Shown here piece by piece: positions 1 through 7,802 of a stretch of DNA of 36,250 nt. How positions within the stretch are numbered: position 1 is the stretch's first letter; every line of letters starts with the position of its first letter. The DNA is from an uncultured Clostridia bacterium (GTDB lineage Bacteria; Bacillota; Clostridia; Oscillospirales; Oscillospiraceae), in the NCBI GenBank assembly GCA_945873695.1, contig CAMCDX010000006.1, positions 1 to 36,250 of the forward strand. Reading direction: 5' to 3'. The position numbers were made by a program, and so were the translations under genes. A model generated the notes under the pieces. That model saw only the letters and a program-made list of their open reading frames with translations, did no database searches and was not told the origin of the DNA.

Positions 1-53
1 CCCCCTGCAAAATGCAACCCAGTTGCTTTAAGCAGTGGTTTTTCGACAAGCTG
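1..53 (+). repeat. 221-bp terminator-associated element, copy A (3' end only)
   Basis: These bases match the last 53 bases of the complete element at 9236-9456 without a difference and end with the same terminal repeat (TTTTTCGACAAGCTG). The rest lies outside the window. As in the other copies, a terminator-type hairpin (54-78) starts directly at the element edge. The left-hand duplicate of that hairpin cannot be seen. Confidence 0.9.
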
Positions 54-86
54 ACGCAGGCGGAAAATCCGCCTGCGTTTTGTTTT
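54..86 (+). terminator. Intrinsic terminator hairpin beside element copy A
   Basis: An 11-bp perfect stem (54-64 with 68-78, arm ACGCAGGCGGA, loop AAA) is followed by TTTTGTTTT. It begins at the base after the repeat element, so it corresponds to the right-hand hairpin seen at the complete copies. It would end transcription coming from the left, from a gene outside the window. Confidence 0.8.
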
Positions 87-115
87 CAATTTGTTCTTCC
101 TTCCTGTCGAAAACC

Positions 116-124
116 TGCTATACT
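116..124 (+). promoter_or_regulatory. Extended -10 promoter for the deacetylase gene
   Basis: TGCTATACT is a good extended -10 element. No convincing -35 hexamer lies 17 bp upstream, which is common for extended -10 promoters. The start codon is about 40 bases downstream with AGAAAGGA as ribosome binding site. Confidence 0.5.
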
Positions 125-164
125 AGTCTCATGAAATCAATCTGACAGAAAGGACCCACCGACT

Positions 165-1436
165 ATGCGACGTCTCTTTGCCTGTTTCCTCGCCTGCCTG
201 ATGCTACTGCCCCTGACCGCCTGCGGCTCCGCCCCCGCTCCCGGGTCTGACGGTCCCTCCCAGCCGGAAGCTCCTGCCGCTCCCGGCTCCCAGGGGCCTT
301 CCGAGCCGGAACCCGAACCGGAGCCAGAACCGGAACCCGAGCCCTACACCATCCTGGACCCCACCGTGATGCCCGAGGGCGGCGTCCGGGACGGCGTGAC
401 CTACGCCGCCTACGACGGCGTGGTGGAGCACCTGTTCTTCCACCCCATCGTGGCCTATCCGGAGCTGGCCTTTGACGGAGACTATAAGTCCGACGGCATC
501 GATGACTGGATGGTCACCGCCGGGGAATACGTGAAGATCCTGCAGAGCGTCTACGACAAGGGTTACATCCTGGTGGACATCAACGACTGCTGGAGCGAGC
601 AGACCGGTGAGGACGGCCAAACCCGGATGGTGAAGAACACCCTGTACCTGCCGGAGGGAAAAAAGCCCCTGATCCTCTCCTATGATGACACCAACTACTA
701 CCAGTACATGCTGGACAACGGCTTCACATATAAATTGATTATCGGGGAGGACGGCAAGCTCTGGTCCTGGGGCCTGGACCCTCAGGGCAACGAGGTCATC
801 AGCCGGGACCTGGACGCCGTGACCATTCTGGACAAATTCGTGGAGGAACATCCCGACTTCTCCCCCTTCGGCGCCAAGGGCTGCCTGAGCTTGACGGGCT
901 ACGAGGGCATCCTGGGCTACCGCACCCAGACGGACCGGGAAAACTGGACAACCGAGCGGGAGACTGCCCGCCAGAAAGAAATCGAGGCTGTGAAGCCCAT
1001 TGTGGCAGAGCTGAAGCGCACCGGCTGGACCTTCGGCAGCCATACCTGGGGCCACATCAGCCTGAACACCCGGACGTATGAGACCGTCACCGCCGACATG
1101 CAAAAGTGGTTCGATGAGGTGGGTTCCCTGGTAGGCGAGACGAAGGTGCTGTTCTATCCTTTCGGCGGCCGTCTGGACGGTGATGACGTGAAGCAGTCCG
1201 GCCCCGCCTTCCAGTGGATGCAGCAGCAGGGCTTCCGCATTTTTTGTTCCGTGGGCATCGACTCCTGGTCCAAGTGCAAGGACGACATCAGCGCCGTGAT
1301 CTGCGACCGGCTCCACCCCGACGGCACCACCCTCCGCTCCGCCAAGGGCCGGGAGCGGTATATGCGGTTCTACGACGCCAAGGACATCATCGACCTGTCT
1401 GTCCGGCCCCAGCGTGAAGTCGGTTGGCTGTCGTAA
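165..1436 (+). CDS. Lipoprotein with polysaccharide deacetylase (NodB-like) domain
   Basis: The N-terminus is a lipoprotein signal: basic residues, a hydrophobic stretch and lipobox LTAC with the lipidated Cys at residue 20. A linker of Pro-Glu repeats (about residues 47-60) should hold the domain away from the membrane. The remaining residues resemble carbohydrate esterase family 4: a first Asp-containing motif SYDD (about 172-175), the metal-binding motif SHTWGH (about 292-297) and YPFGG (about 331-335). In the family these bind a metal ion and remove N-acetyl groups from cell-wall or exopolysaccharide sugars. The first motif differs from the usual TFDDG, so activity or substrate may differ. 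AGAAAGGA lies 10 bases before the ATG. The family call is fairly safe; the substrate is unknown. Confidence 0.8.
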   Translation: MRRLFACFLACLMLLPLTACGSAPAPGSDGPSQPEAPAAPGSQGPSEPEPEPEPEPEPEPYTILDPTVMPEGGVRDGVTYAAYDGVVEHLFFHPIVAYPELAFDGDYKSDGIDDWMVTAGEYVKILQSVYDKGYILVDINDCWSEQTGEDGQTRMVKNTLYLPEGKKPLILSYDDTNYYQYMLDNGFTYKLIIGEDGKLWSWGLDPQGNEVISRDLDAVTILDKFVEEHPDFSPFGAKGCLSLTGYEGILGYRTQTDRENWTTERETARQKEIEAVKPIVAELKRTGWTFGSHTWGHISLNTRTYETVTADMQKWFDEVGSLVGETKVLFYPFGGRLDGDDVKQSGPAFQWMQQQGFRIFCSVGIDSWSKCKDDISAVICDRLHPDGTTLRSAKGRERYMRFYDAKDIIDLSVRPQREVGWLS

Positions 1437-1514
1437 GGACAGGCCCTTACTCCTTCGCGCCGCACCCGCTTTGCCGGGCTGCGCCGCGAGATCAGACGAA
1501 CAGGAGGAATTTCC

Positions 1515-1907
1515 ATGACCCGTGAAGAATTGAAGGCCGCGGCCGTCGCCATGCTGGACCGGGCCTACTGTCCCTATTCCCACTTCGCCGTGGGCGCCGC
1601 TCTGGAGTGCGGCGACGGCACCGTATTCACCGGCTGCAACATTGAAAACGCCGCCTACTCCCCCACCATCTGCGCCGAGCGCACCGCTGTGGCCAAGGCC
1701 GTCAGCGAGGGCCACACCGACTTCGTCCGCATCGTGGTGGCGGGCCGGTGCCAGGATTTCTGTGTCCCCTGCGCCGTGTGCCGCCAGGTGCTGCGGGAGT
1801 TCGCCCCGAACATCGAGGTCATCTGCCTCAACGGCAAGGGCGAGGAGCAGGTCTTCACCCTGCCGGAGCTGCTGCCCCACAGCTTCGGGCCGGAGTTCCT
1901 GGCATGA
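1515..1907 (+). CDS. cdd: Cytidine deaminase
   Basis: This 130-residue protein has the length and motifs of homotetrameric cytidine deaminases. C53-A-E55 supplies one zinc ligand and the catalytic Glu, and P85-C86-x-x-C89 supplies the other two zinc ligands. CNIENAAY (41-48) is the substrate-binding motif. The enzyme hydrolyses cytidine and deoxycytidine to uridine and deoxyuridine plus ammonia in pyrimidine salvage. A strong AGGAGGAA ribosome binding site precedes the ATG. In many Firmicutes cdd sits beside ybeY and era; here it is detached from the ybeY cluster about 11 kb away. Its stop overlaps the next start (ATGA), so the two are translationally coupled. Confidence 0.95.
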   Translation: MTREELKAAAVAMLDRAYCPYSHFAVGAALECGDGTVFTGCNIENAAYSPTICAERTAVAKAVSEGHTDFVRIVVAGRCQDFCVPCAVCRQVLREFAPNIEVICLNGKGEEQVFTLPELLPHSFGPEFLA

Positions 1908-2146
1908 GGCTGACGGACCAGGAGGTGGCGGCCCGCATTGCCGCCGCGCCGGACCACGACGTGTGCGTCCTGCGCATCGAGGAGGGGGACTTCGGCTGCG
2001 AGGAGCGGCGGGAGCCGGCGCCGCTGTGGCTGCTGTGCCAGACTGCGGACGGGGAAAAGTTCTCTTTGGATATCCCAGAGACCCGGGTGGAGGCCCTGGG
2101 GCTGACGGAGGGCTGCACCTGCCGCAAAACGGACCTGTACGCATAA
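1904..2146 (+). CDS. Small protein of unknown function coupled to cdd
   Basis: I chose the ATG that overlaps the cdd stop codon as ATGA, which gives an 80-residue acidic protein. A longer reading of the same frame would run deep into cdd and is unlikely. The sequence has no membrane segment or signal peptide. It has Cys at several positions, but no clear zinc-binding pattern that I recognise. Coupling to cdd and the terminator just downstream make it the last gene of that unit. Function unknown. Confidence 0.65.
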   Translation: MRLTDQEVAARIAAAPDHDVCVLRIEEGDFGCEERREPAPLWLLCQTADGEKFSLDIPETRVEALGLTEGCTCRKTDLYA

Positions 2147-2150
2147 AGAG

Positions 2151-2179
2151 GAGCGGCCCTCCCGGGGGCCGCTCTTTTT
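2151..2179 (+). terminator. Terminator after the cdd unit
   Basis: A 9-bp GC-rich stem (GAGCGGCCC at 2151-2159 with GGGCCGCTC at 2166-2174) is followed by TTTTT. It separates the cdd unit from the XRE regulator. Confidence 0.85.
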
Positions 2180-2219
2180 CACGCTCTCGTCGCGGAGAAA
2201 CACATTTTCTTTTTCAAGT

Positions 2220-2278
2220 GGACCAGAATCGGTCCCATCAAACTGCATAGTCTCCATACAATGGACCCAAACTGGTTC
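2220..2278 (+). promoter_or_regulatory. Pair of operator-like inverted repeats before the XRE gene
   Basis: Two copies of the same dyad occur: GGACC-N6-GGTCC at 2220-2235 (perfect) and GGACC-N6-GGTTC at 2263-2278 (one mismatch). They are 43 bp apart, about four helical turns, so they face the same side of the DNA. The second overlaps the region just before the ribosome binding site (GGAGG, 2286-2290), and a -10-like TACAAT lies at 2257-2262. That placement suits autorepression by the downstream XRE protein, which is an inference. Confidence 0.55.
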
Positions 2279-2295
2279 TATTGTTGGAGGCACGC

Positions 2296-2535
2296 ATGGA
2301 CGAGCAAAAAATCAAGCAGGATGTTTCTATTGGCGACAATATCCGAAAGATTCGAAAAAAGCAAAACATCAAGCAGGTGGAACTGGTACAGCTCCTGCAA
2401 TTACAGGGTATCGACATGACCAGAGAAACACTGGTTAAAATTGAGGGCGGGCGCCAGCATATCAAAGCTTCTCAGCTCCGGGGCATCCGAAACGCATTGA
2501 AAACAACCTACGACGAGTTGCTGGCAGACCAATGA
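2296..2535 (+). CDS. XRE-family helix-turn-helix transcriptional regulator
   Basis: The 79-residue protein is essentially a single HTH_XRE domain: an N-terminal helix, then IRKIRKKQNIKQVELVQLL (first helices), a turn, and DMTRETLVKIEGG as recognition helix region. I start at the ATG five bases after GGAGG rather than at the in-frame TTG codons upstream, which overlap the ribosome binding site. Such proteins bind palindromic DNA as dimers; the paired dyads at 2220-2278 are the obvious candidate sites. The gene is clearly AT-richer than its neighbours, suggesting transfer. Its stop overlaps the comF start by four bases, so comF is read from the same message. Confidence 0.85.
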   Translation: MDEQKIKQDVSIGDNIRKIRKKQNIKQVELVQLLQLQGIDMTRETLVKIEGGRQHIKASQLRGIRNALKTTYDELLADQ

Positions 2536-3212
2536 AACTGCTGGACCGTATTCTGGACCTCCTCTTCCCGCCCAAGTGTCCCTTCTGCGGGCGGGTGATG
2601 GACACGGCGGGCATCTGCCCGAACTGTGAAAAAGAGCTTCCCTGGACCGACGACGCCCAGGGCCTCCGGGAAGGTCCCGGCGGGCTGCGGTGCGCCGCGC
2701 CCCTGTGGTACGAGGACCTGGCCCGGGAGGGCATCCTGCGCTTTAAGTTCCAGGGCGCCTCCGCGGCGGCGGAGCCGCTGGGGGAGCTGATCGCCCGGTG
2801 CGCGGCGGAGCGGTTTTCCGGGGCGTTCGACACCGTCACCTGGGTGCCGGTGAGCCGAAGGCGGCTGCGGAAACGGGGCTACGACCAGGCGAGGCTGCTG
2901 GCGGAGGCCGCCTGCCGGCTGTGGGACACCAAGCCGGTACGGCTGCTGAACAAGACCGTGGACAATCCCGCCCAGTCCGGCCTCACCGAGGCCGCCGCCC
3001 GCCGGGCCAATGTGCTGGGCGTGTACGAGCCCTGTCCCGGCGCCGACATTGCCGGGAAGCGGGTGCTGCTCATCGACGACATCTGCACCACCGGCGCCAC
3101 CCTGACGGAGTGCGTCCGGGTGCTGAAGGACGCCGGCGCGGCGGAGGTGGTCTGCGCCGCCGTGGCGCTGACCCGGAAGCAGCCGGAAAAGCACGCCAAA
3201 GAACGGCGGTAA
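2532..3212 (+). CDS. comF: ComF-family phosphoribosyltransferase-like protein
   Basis: The N-terminus carries a four-Cys zinc finger (C16, C19, C29, C32) and the C-terminal half a type I phosphoribosyltransferase fold with the PRPP loop LLIDDICTTGAT at about residues 178-190. This order is diagnostic of ComF/GntX proteins, and 226 residues is the normal length. In naturally competent bacteria ComF works with the helicase ComFA in taking up single-stranded DNA; the biochemical reaction is not settled. No comFA is nearby. The start codon overlaps the stop of the XRE gene (ATGA), so translation is coupled to that regulator. Confidence 0.9.
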   Translation: MKLLDRILDLLFPPKCPFCGRVMDTAGICPNCEKELPWTDDAQGLREGPGGLRCAAPLWYEDLAREGILRFKFQGASAAAEPLGELIARCAAERFSGAFDTVTWVPVSRRRLRKRGYDQARLLAEAACRLWDTKPVRLLNKTVDNPAQSGLTEAAARRANVLGVYEPCPGADIAGKRVLLIDDICTTGATLTECVRVLKDAGAAEVVCAAVALTRKQPEKHAKERR

Positions 3213-3240
3213 ATTCTTCAGAATTCTTCACAAAATACCG

Positions 3241-3269
3241 TTGCAATCCCAAAAAGGTACCAGTATAAT
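3241..3269 (+). promoter_or_regulatory. Sigma-A promoter for the mreB-like gene
   Basis: TTGCAA (3241-3246) and TATAAT (3264-3269) are separated by exactly 17 bp. The gene starts about 70 bases downstream, which leaves a leader of moderate length. Confidence 0.8.
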
Positions 3270-3340
3270 ATGTCCTGTATGATTGCGTACGGAAAATCCG
3301 TTCATAATAACGACAGAAAGATCAAATGAGGTGGAATGGT

Positions 3341-4366
3341 ATGTCCATGGCAAAGGATATCGGTATCGATCTGGGTACCGCTTCGGTTTTGGTATACGTA
3401 AAGGGCAAGGGCATCGTGCTGAATGAACCCTCCGTGGTGGCGCTGGACAAGAACACCGGCAAGCTGCTGAAGGTGGGCGCCGAGGCCCAGGCCATGCTGG
3501 GCCGCACCCCCGGCAACATCATCGCCATCCGTCCCCTGCGGGAGGGTGTCATCTCCGACTACGACATGACGGAGCGGATGCTGAAGGAATTCATCCACAA
3601 GGTGGCGGGCGTGTCCTTCTTCAAGCCCCGGGTGTTGATCTGCATCCCCTCCGGCATCACGGAGGTAGAGGAGCGTGCCGTGGTGGACGCCGGTATCCAG
3701 GCCGGCGCCCGGAAGGTGTATCTGATCGAGGAGCCCGTGGCCGCCGCCATCGGCGCCGGCATCGACATCACCCAGCCCGACGGCCACATGGTGGTGGACA
3801 TCGGCGGCGGCACCGCCGACATCGCCGTCATCTCCCTCAGCGGCGTGGTGGAGAGCGCCTCCATCAAGATCGCCGGCGACCAGCTGAACGAGGCGGTAGT
3901 CAAGTATATGCGCCGCAAGCACAACCTGCTGGTGGGCGAGCGCACCGCCGAGGAGATGAAGAAGCGCATCGGCTGCGTGTTCCCCAAGGAAGAGGAAGAG
4001 ACCATGGACGTGAAGGGCCGCTGCCTGCTGACCGGCCTGCCCAAGGTGGTTACCGTCAGCTCCACGGAGATGATGGACGCCTTCGAGGAGCCGGTGGAGC
4101 GGATCATGGAGGCCATCCACTCCGTGCTGGAGCGGACACCCCCGGAGCTGGTGGCGGACATCTCCACCAACGGCATCGTCATGACCGGCGGCGGCAGCCT
4201 GGTTTCCGGCTTCGACAAGCTGGTCACCGCCCGCACCGGCATCCACACCGTCATCGCCGACGACGCCATCTCCTGCGTGGCCCTGGGCACCGGCAAGAGC
4301 CTGGAGGACCTGAACTCCCTCCAGGACGGCACCATGAACATCTCCCGCCGCCGGCAGATGAACTGA
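3341..4366 (+). CDS. mreB: MreB/Mbl rod-shape actin homologue
   Basis: This is an actin-fold protein of 341 residues, the usual MreB length. Visible are the phosphate-1 motif DIGIDLGTA (about 6-14), phosphate-2 motif VDIGGGTAD (about 150-158) and the adenosine motif MTGGGS (about 285-290). MreB forms membrane-bound filaments that guide peptidoglycan synthesis along the cell cylinder. I choose the ATG six bases after AGGTGG; the in-frame ATG at 3326 overlaps that ribosome binding site. No mreC or mreD follows and the gene has its own promoter and terminator. It may therefore be the Mbl-type paralogue rather than the mreBCD copy. Confidence 0.9.
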   Translation: MSMAKDIGIDLGTASVLVYVKGKGIVLNEPSVVALDKNTGKLLKVGAEAQAMLGRTPGNIIAIRPLREGVISDYDMTERMLKEFIHKVAGVSFFKPRVLICIPSGITEVEERAVVDAGIQAGARKVYLIEEPVAAAIGAGIDITQPDGHMVVDIGGGTADIAVISLSGVVESASIKIAGDQLNEAVVKYMRRKHNLLVGERTAEEMKKRIGCVFPKEEEETMDVKGRCLLTGLPKVVTVSSTEMMDAFEEPVERIMEAIHSVLERTPPELVADISTNGIVMTGGGSLVSGFDKLVTARTGIHTVIADDAISCVALGTGKSLEDLNSLQDGTMNISRRRQMN

Positions 4367-4376
4367 GTGAAAGGGA

Positions 4377-4404
4377 AAGAGGAGGCCGTCAGGCCTCCTC
4401 TTTT
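4377..4404. terminator. Terminator of mreB, formed by the end of the convergent coding sequence
   Basis: A perfect 11-bp stem (AAGAGGAGGCC at 4377-4387 with GGCCTCCTCTT at 4392-4402, loop GTCA) ends in TTTT for plus-strand transcripts. It spans the last codons and stop (4389-4391) of the minus-strand acetyltransferase gene, so the protein's Lys-Glu-Glu-Ala end also encodes a terminator arm. Confidence 0.85.
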
Positions 4405-5015
4405 GTCACGTTCCAACGGTCATACGCCTGTTTCTCCCGCTCCCACCGGGCACGGTCCGCCTCGCTGATGGGCCGCAGGACCCGGCAGGGGGCCCCGGCG
4501 GCAATGACATCCGGCGGGATATCCCGGGTCACCACAGAGCCGGCGGCGATGACGCTGTTTTTCCCGATGGTCACGCCGGGGCACACCGTCACGTGTCCGC
4601 CCAGCCACACGCCGTCCTGGAGAGTGATGGGCAGGCCGTACTCCAGCCCCGTGTCCCGGACCTCCGGCGCAATGGGGTGTCCGGCGGTGTACAGCCCCAC
4701 CTGGGGGCCGATGAGCACCCGGTCCCCGATGGAGATGGGGGCCACGTCCAGAAATACGCAGTCGTAATTGACGAAGACATCCCGGCCCACGGTGATATGG
4801 ATGCCGTAATCGCAGCGGAAACTGGGTTCGATCCAGCTGTTCTCCCCCAGGCTGCCCAGCAGTTCCCGCAAAAGGGCAGTCCGCCCTGCCCAGTCGACAG
4901 GGTCCATTTGATTGTACCGCCAGGTCAGCCGCTTTGCCCGGTCCCGGGCCGCCGACAGCGCTTCGTCCCCGGCTTGATACAACTCGCCGGACAGCATCCG
5001 TTCCAATTCCGTCAT
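4389..5015 (-). CDS. Maltose/galactoside O-acetyltransferase-like hexapeptide-repeat enzyme
   Basis: The 208-residue protein begins with the Mac domain typical of maltose O-acetyltransferases (TELERMLSGELYQAGD) and continues as a left-handed beta-helix of hexapeptide repeats. The catalytic His lies in YTAGHPI. These trimeric enzymes move an acetyl group from acetyl-CoA to a sugar hydroxyl; maltose and glucose are usual test substrates but the true one is unclear. Two adjacent ATG codons exist; the second (5015) is seven bases from the GGGGG ribosome binding site and is preferred over the first (5018). A C-terminal extension follows the helix. The gene is convergent with mreB. Confidence 0.88.
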   Translation of the reverse strand: MTELERMLSGELYQAGDEALSAARDRAKRLTWRYNQMDPVDWAGRTALLRELLGSLGENSWIEPSFRCDYGIHITVGRDVFVNYDCVFLDVAPISIGDRVLIGPQVGLYTAGHPIAPEVRDTGLEYGLPITLQDGVWLGGHVTVCPGVTIGKNSVIAAGSVVTRDIPPDVIAAGAPCRVLRPISEADRARWEREKQAYDRWNVTKEEA

Positions 5016-5093
5016 CATATCGCCCCCTTCTTCCGATGGGGAAAGCATACCACGCCCGCAGGGCAGATACAACCCTCTCCTTTCGGAAATTCC

Positions 5094-5122
5094 TTGCTTT
5101 TTCCAGCGTTTTTCGGTATAGT
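5094..5122 (+). promoter_or_regulatory. Sigma-A promoter for degV
   Basis: TTGCTT (5094-5099) and TATAGT (5117-5122) are spaced by 17 bp and lead into a leader of about 50 bases ending in the GGAGGAGG ribosome binding site. Confidence 0.7.
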
Positions 5123-5177
5123 AAAGCTGTATTTCGCAAATTTTTACAGGCGGCTCCGCCGCCGGAGGAGGATGCCT

Positions 5178-6023
5178 ATGGCGGTCCAGATCATCACCGA
5201 TTCCACCAGCGACCTGACGGTCCGGGAGGCGGAGGCCCTGAACGTCCACCTGATCCACATGCGGGTCATTTTTGAGGACGTCGTTTACACCGACGGCGTG
5301 GACATTACCAAAGAGGAGTTCTATGCCAGGCAGGCGGAGGCCAAGGTCCTGCCTAAGACCACCCAGCTGAACCCCCAGGAATACTGCGACGCCTTCCAGC
5401 CCCTGCTGGACAGCGGCGATGAAGTGGTGGCCATCCTGGTGTCTTCCAAATTATCCGGCTCCTTCCAGTCCGCCTGCATCGCCAAGGAGATGCTGGAGGG
5501 CGGAGAGCGGCTGCACCTGGTGGATTCCCTGAACGCCACCATCGGCGAGGGACTGCTGGTGCGGGAAGCCGTCCGAATGCGGGACGCGGGCAAGTCCGCC
5601 GCCGAGATCGCGGCGGCGCTGGAGGACCTGCGGGGCCGGGTGCGGTTCATCGCCTTTGTGGGCACGCTGAAATACCTGAAGATGGGCGGCCGCATCTCCG
5701 CCTCCACGGCGGCCCTGGGCACCATGCTCCACATCTCCCCGGTGGTGGCCGTGGTGGACGGCGAGGTAAAGGCCGTGGGCAAGCTCCGGGGCAGCCAGAA
5801 GATCCTGGCCTATACCCTGGACTTCGCCAGAGAATATCCCGTGGACACCCGCCACTGTGTGGTGTTCGGCCACTCCCGCTGCCAGGAGACCATGGAGACT
5901 TACCGGGACAAGGTGACGGAGGCCCTGGGTATCCGGGATCACGTCTGGGATGAACTGGGCGCCGTCATCGGCACTCATGCCGGGCCGGGGTGCTACGGTC
6001 TTGCCTATATCGGGCTGAAATAA
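5178..6023 (+). CDS. DegV-family fatty-acid-binding protein
   Basis: The 281-residue length, the N-terminal motif ITDSTSDL and the C-terminal THAGPGCYGLAY are hallmarks of the DegV family. Members bind a long-chain fatty acid in a cleft; the related FakB proteins hand fatty acids to the kinase FakA for phosphorylation and entry into phospholipid synthesis. No fakA (DAK2-domain) gene is present here. I start at the ATG six bases after GGAGGAGG; another ATG two codons earlier is too close to it. It stands alone with its own promoter and a hairpin after the stop. Confidence 0.88.
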   Translation: MAVQIITDSTSDLTVREAEALNVHLIHMRVIFEDVVYTDGVDITKEEFYARQAEAKVLPKTTQLNPQEYCDAFQPLLDSGDEVVAILVSSKLSGSFQSACIAKEMLEGGERLHLVDSLNATIGEGLLVREAVRMRDAGKSAAEIAAALEDLRGRVRFIAFVGTLKYLKMGGRISASTAALGTMLHISPVVAVVDGEVKAVGKLRGSQKILAYTLDFAREYPVDTRHCVVFGHSRCQETMETYRDKVTEALGIRDHVWDELGAVIGTHAGPGCYGLAYIGLK

Positions 6024-6028
6024 AAAGC

Positions 6029-6056
6029 GGAAGCAGAGCCTCCCGGCTCTGCTTCC
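6029..6056 (+). terminator. Hairpin after degV
   Basis: A perfect 12-bp stem (6029-6040 with 6045-6056, loop TCCC) starts five bases after the degV stop. The following T-tract is weak (TGTT), so termination may be partial. Confidence 0.6.
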
Positions 6057-6122
6057 TGTTGCGGAAACGACTGATTTTTTCAGGGATTTGCCGTATACTG
6101 CCGGGGAATACTGAGGCTGTGC

Positions 6123-7652
6123 TCACTTCTTCCGCTTGGGGGAGGTAAACGCCACGATCCAGGCCACCACGACCACCACGGCGCCGATGCCGTATCCAAC
6201 GGCATACATGGAGTGCTCAGCAGTGGAGAAATAGTCGCCGATCTGGCCGCCCAGGATGAAGGCCATGGCCAGCGGCACCACCACCATCAGGCAGAAGGTC
6301 AGGAAGCCGTCGATCCACTTGGCAGCGCTGCTCTTGTGGACCTCATCCAGCACTGTTTTGGAGCCCAGCTCCCAGCCCACCATAATGCTCATCAGCAGGG
6401 CACCCAGAGGCATGGCCAGGCCCTCGGAGAGGCAGTCCATGAAGTCCAGCCAGCAGTCGTTGAAGCTGCCCACCACGCCCAGAGAATTCTGGAAGGGCAC
6501 CCAGACGCCATTGGACCCCAGACCGTCCACGGCCACAATGGTGGCCTCCACCATGATGGCCAGGCACACCAGCAGGACGATACGGTGCCGGTTGCCCTGC
6601 GTGCCCTTGGCGGCGGCCCGGTCCATGAAGAAGGTGACGACGACCTCCACCAGGGAGATGGCGGAGGAGATGGCGGCCACCAGCACCAGCAGGTAGAAGA
6701 TGACGCCGAACAGGGGGCCCACGGTGCCCATGGCCTGGAACACATCCTGCAGGGTGACGAACAGCAGCTTGGGGCCGCTGAGGGCGGCGCTGGGGCCGTA
6801 AGTCGCCACGGCGGCGGGAATGACGGCCAGGCCGGCCATCAGCGCCACGATGGTATCCGCCACCACGATGACGGCGGAGTTCTTGATGAGATTCTCCTTC
6901 TTATCCAGATAGGAGCCGTAGGTGATCATGACGCCCATGGCCAGGGACAGGGAGAAGAACATCTGGCCGCCGGCAGTGGCCATGACAGAGCCGATGCCGG
7001 GCGCCGACTCGATGAAGCCGGCCTCCACGGCGTAGCCGGGGACAAACATGAATTTCAGGCCCTCCACGGCGCCGGGCAGCGTCAGGGAGCGGATGATGAT
7101 GATCACCAGCATCACGAACAGGGCCGGCATACCCACGTTGTTGAACTTCTCAATACCGCCGGAGATGCCGCCCCGGTTGATGAGATAGCAGATGATCAGG
7201 AACAGAAGCGTGAACACCACGCAGCCAAAGGGATTGGTCAGCATGGAGCCGAACAGGTCGGCGCCGGTCTTGACCTCCGCCCCGGCAAAGGCCAGGTTGC
7301 TCAGGTTCAGAGCCATGTACTCGATGCAGTAGCCGCCCAGGACAGAGTAGAAACTCATGATGACGAAGGGTGCGAACACCGCCAGCCAGCCCACCCATTT
7401 GAAGCGGGCGGACAAGGCGTGGTAGGCGCCGATGGTGCCCTTGCCGGTCCTGCGGCCCATGGCCAGTTCGGCGATCATAATGCTGAATCCCACGAAGACC
7501 GCCAGCAGCAGATAGATGATCAGGAACGTGAATCCGCCGGATTTTCCCATTTTATATGGGAATCCCCAAATGTTGCCCAGGCCCACGGCAGAGCCGATGG
7601 CCGCCAGCAGGAAGCCGATGTTGCTTCCCCAGGAACCTCTCTCATTTTCCAT
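6123..7652 (-). CDS. Sodium-dependent transporter, NSS (SNF) family
   Basis: The 509-residue, multi-spanning membrane protein opens with the family signature GSAVGLGNIWGFPYKMGKSG in transmembrane helix 1, which supplies sodium and substrate contacts. About twelve hydrophobic segments follow. Bacterial NSS proteins couple sodium entry to uptake of amino acids such as tryptophan, tyrosine or leucine. The substrate cannot be read from sequence. The ATG follows GAAAGAGGGG. A strong promoter lies upstream (7695-7723). The gene is monocistronic and convergent with degV. Confidence 0.92.
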   Translation of the reverse strand: MENERGSWGSNIGFLLAAIGSAVGLGNIWGFPYKMGKSGGFTFLIIYLLLAVFVGFSIMIAELAMGRRTGKGTIGAYHALSARFKWVGWLAVFAPFVIMSFYSVLGGYCIEYMALNLSNLAFAGAEVKTGADLFGSMLTNPFGCVVFTLLFLIICYLINRGGISGGIEKFNNVGMPALFVMLVIIIIRSLTLPGAVEGLKFMFVPGYAVEAGFIESAPGIGSVMATAGGQMFFSLSLAMGVMITYGSYLDKKENLIKNSAVIVVADTIVALMAGLAVIPAAVATYGPSAALSGPKLLFVTLQDVFQAMGTVGPLFGVIFYLLVLVAAISSAISLVEVVVTFFMDRAAAKGTQGNRHRIVLLVCLAIMVEATIVAVDGLGSNGVWVPFQNSLGVVGSFNDCWLDFMDCLSEGLAMPLGALLMSIMVGWELGSKTVLDEVHKSSAAKWIDGFLTFCLMVVVPLAMAFILGGQIGDYFSTAEHSMYAVGYGIGAVVVVVAWIVAFTSPKRKK

Positions 7653-7694
7653 AAAAGCCCCTCTTTCCTTTTTTAAATCGAAATCTCTATTTCC

Positions 7695-7723
7695 ACCGTA
7701 CTACATCGCAAAGACGCTGTCAA
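7695..7723 (-). promoter_or_regulatory. Sigma-A promoter for the NSS transporter
   Basis: On the minus strand TTGACA (7723-7718) and TACGGT (7700-7695) are separated by 17 bp. The -35 is a perfect consensus. The start codon is about 45 bases downstream. Confidence 0.8.
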
Positions 7724-7802
7724 GAGATTCTATGGAAAAAGCGGTGGAAAATGTCTATCTAATAAGGACAAATATTTAACAATAAAGGACAGGTATAAGG
7801 TC

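Noticed and set aside
301-344. Repeated GAACC-type triplets
   Set aside because: They encode the Pro-Glu linker of the lipoprotein; not a separate DNA repeat or CRISPR.
204-2144. Long minus-strand frame (646 codons) opposite the deacetylase and cdd
   Set aside because: Antisense to three well-supported genes; stop-free only because of the high GC at third positions. Low-complexity composition.
4829-4845. GGGTTCGATCC, similar to a tRNA T-loop
   Set aside because: It lies inside the acetyltransferase coding sequence and no acceptor or anticodon stem can be built around it.
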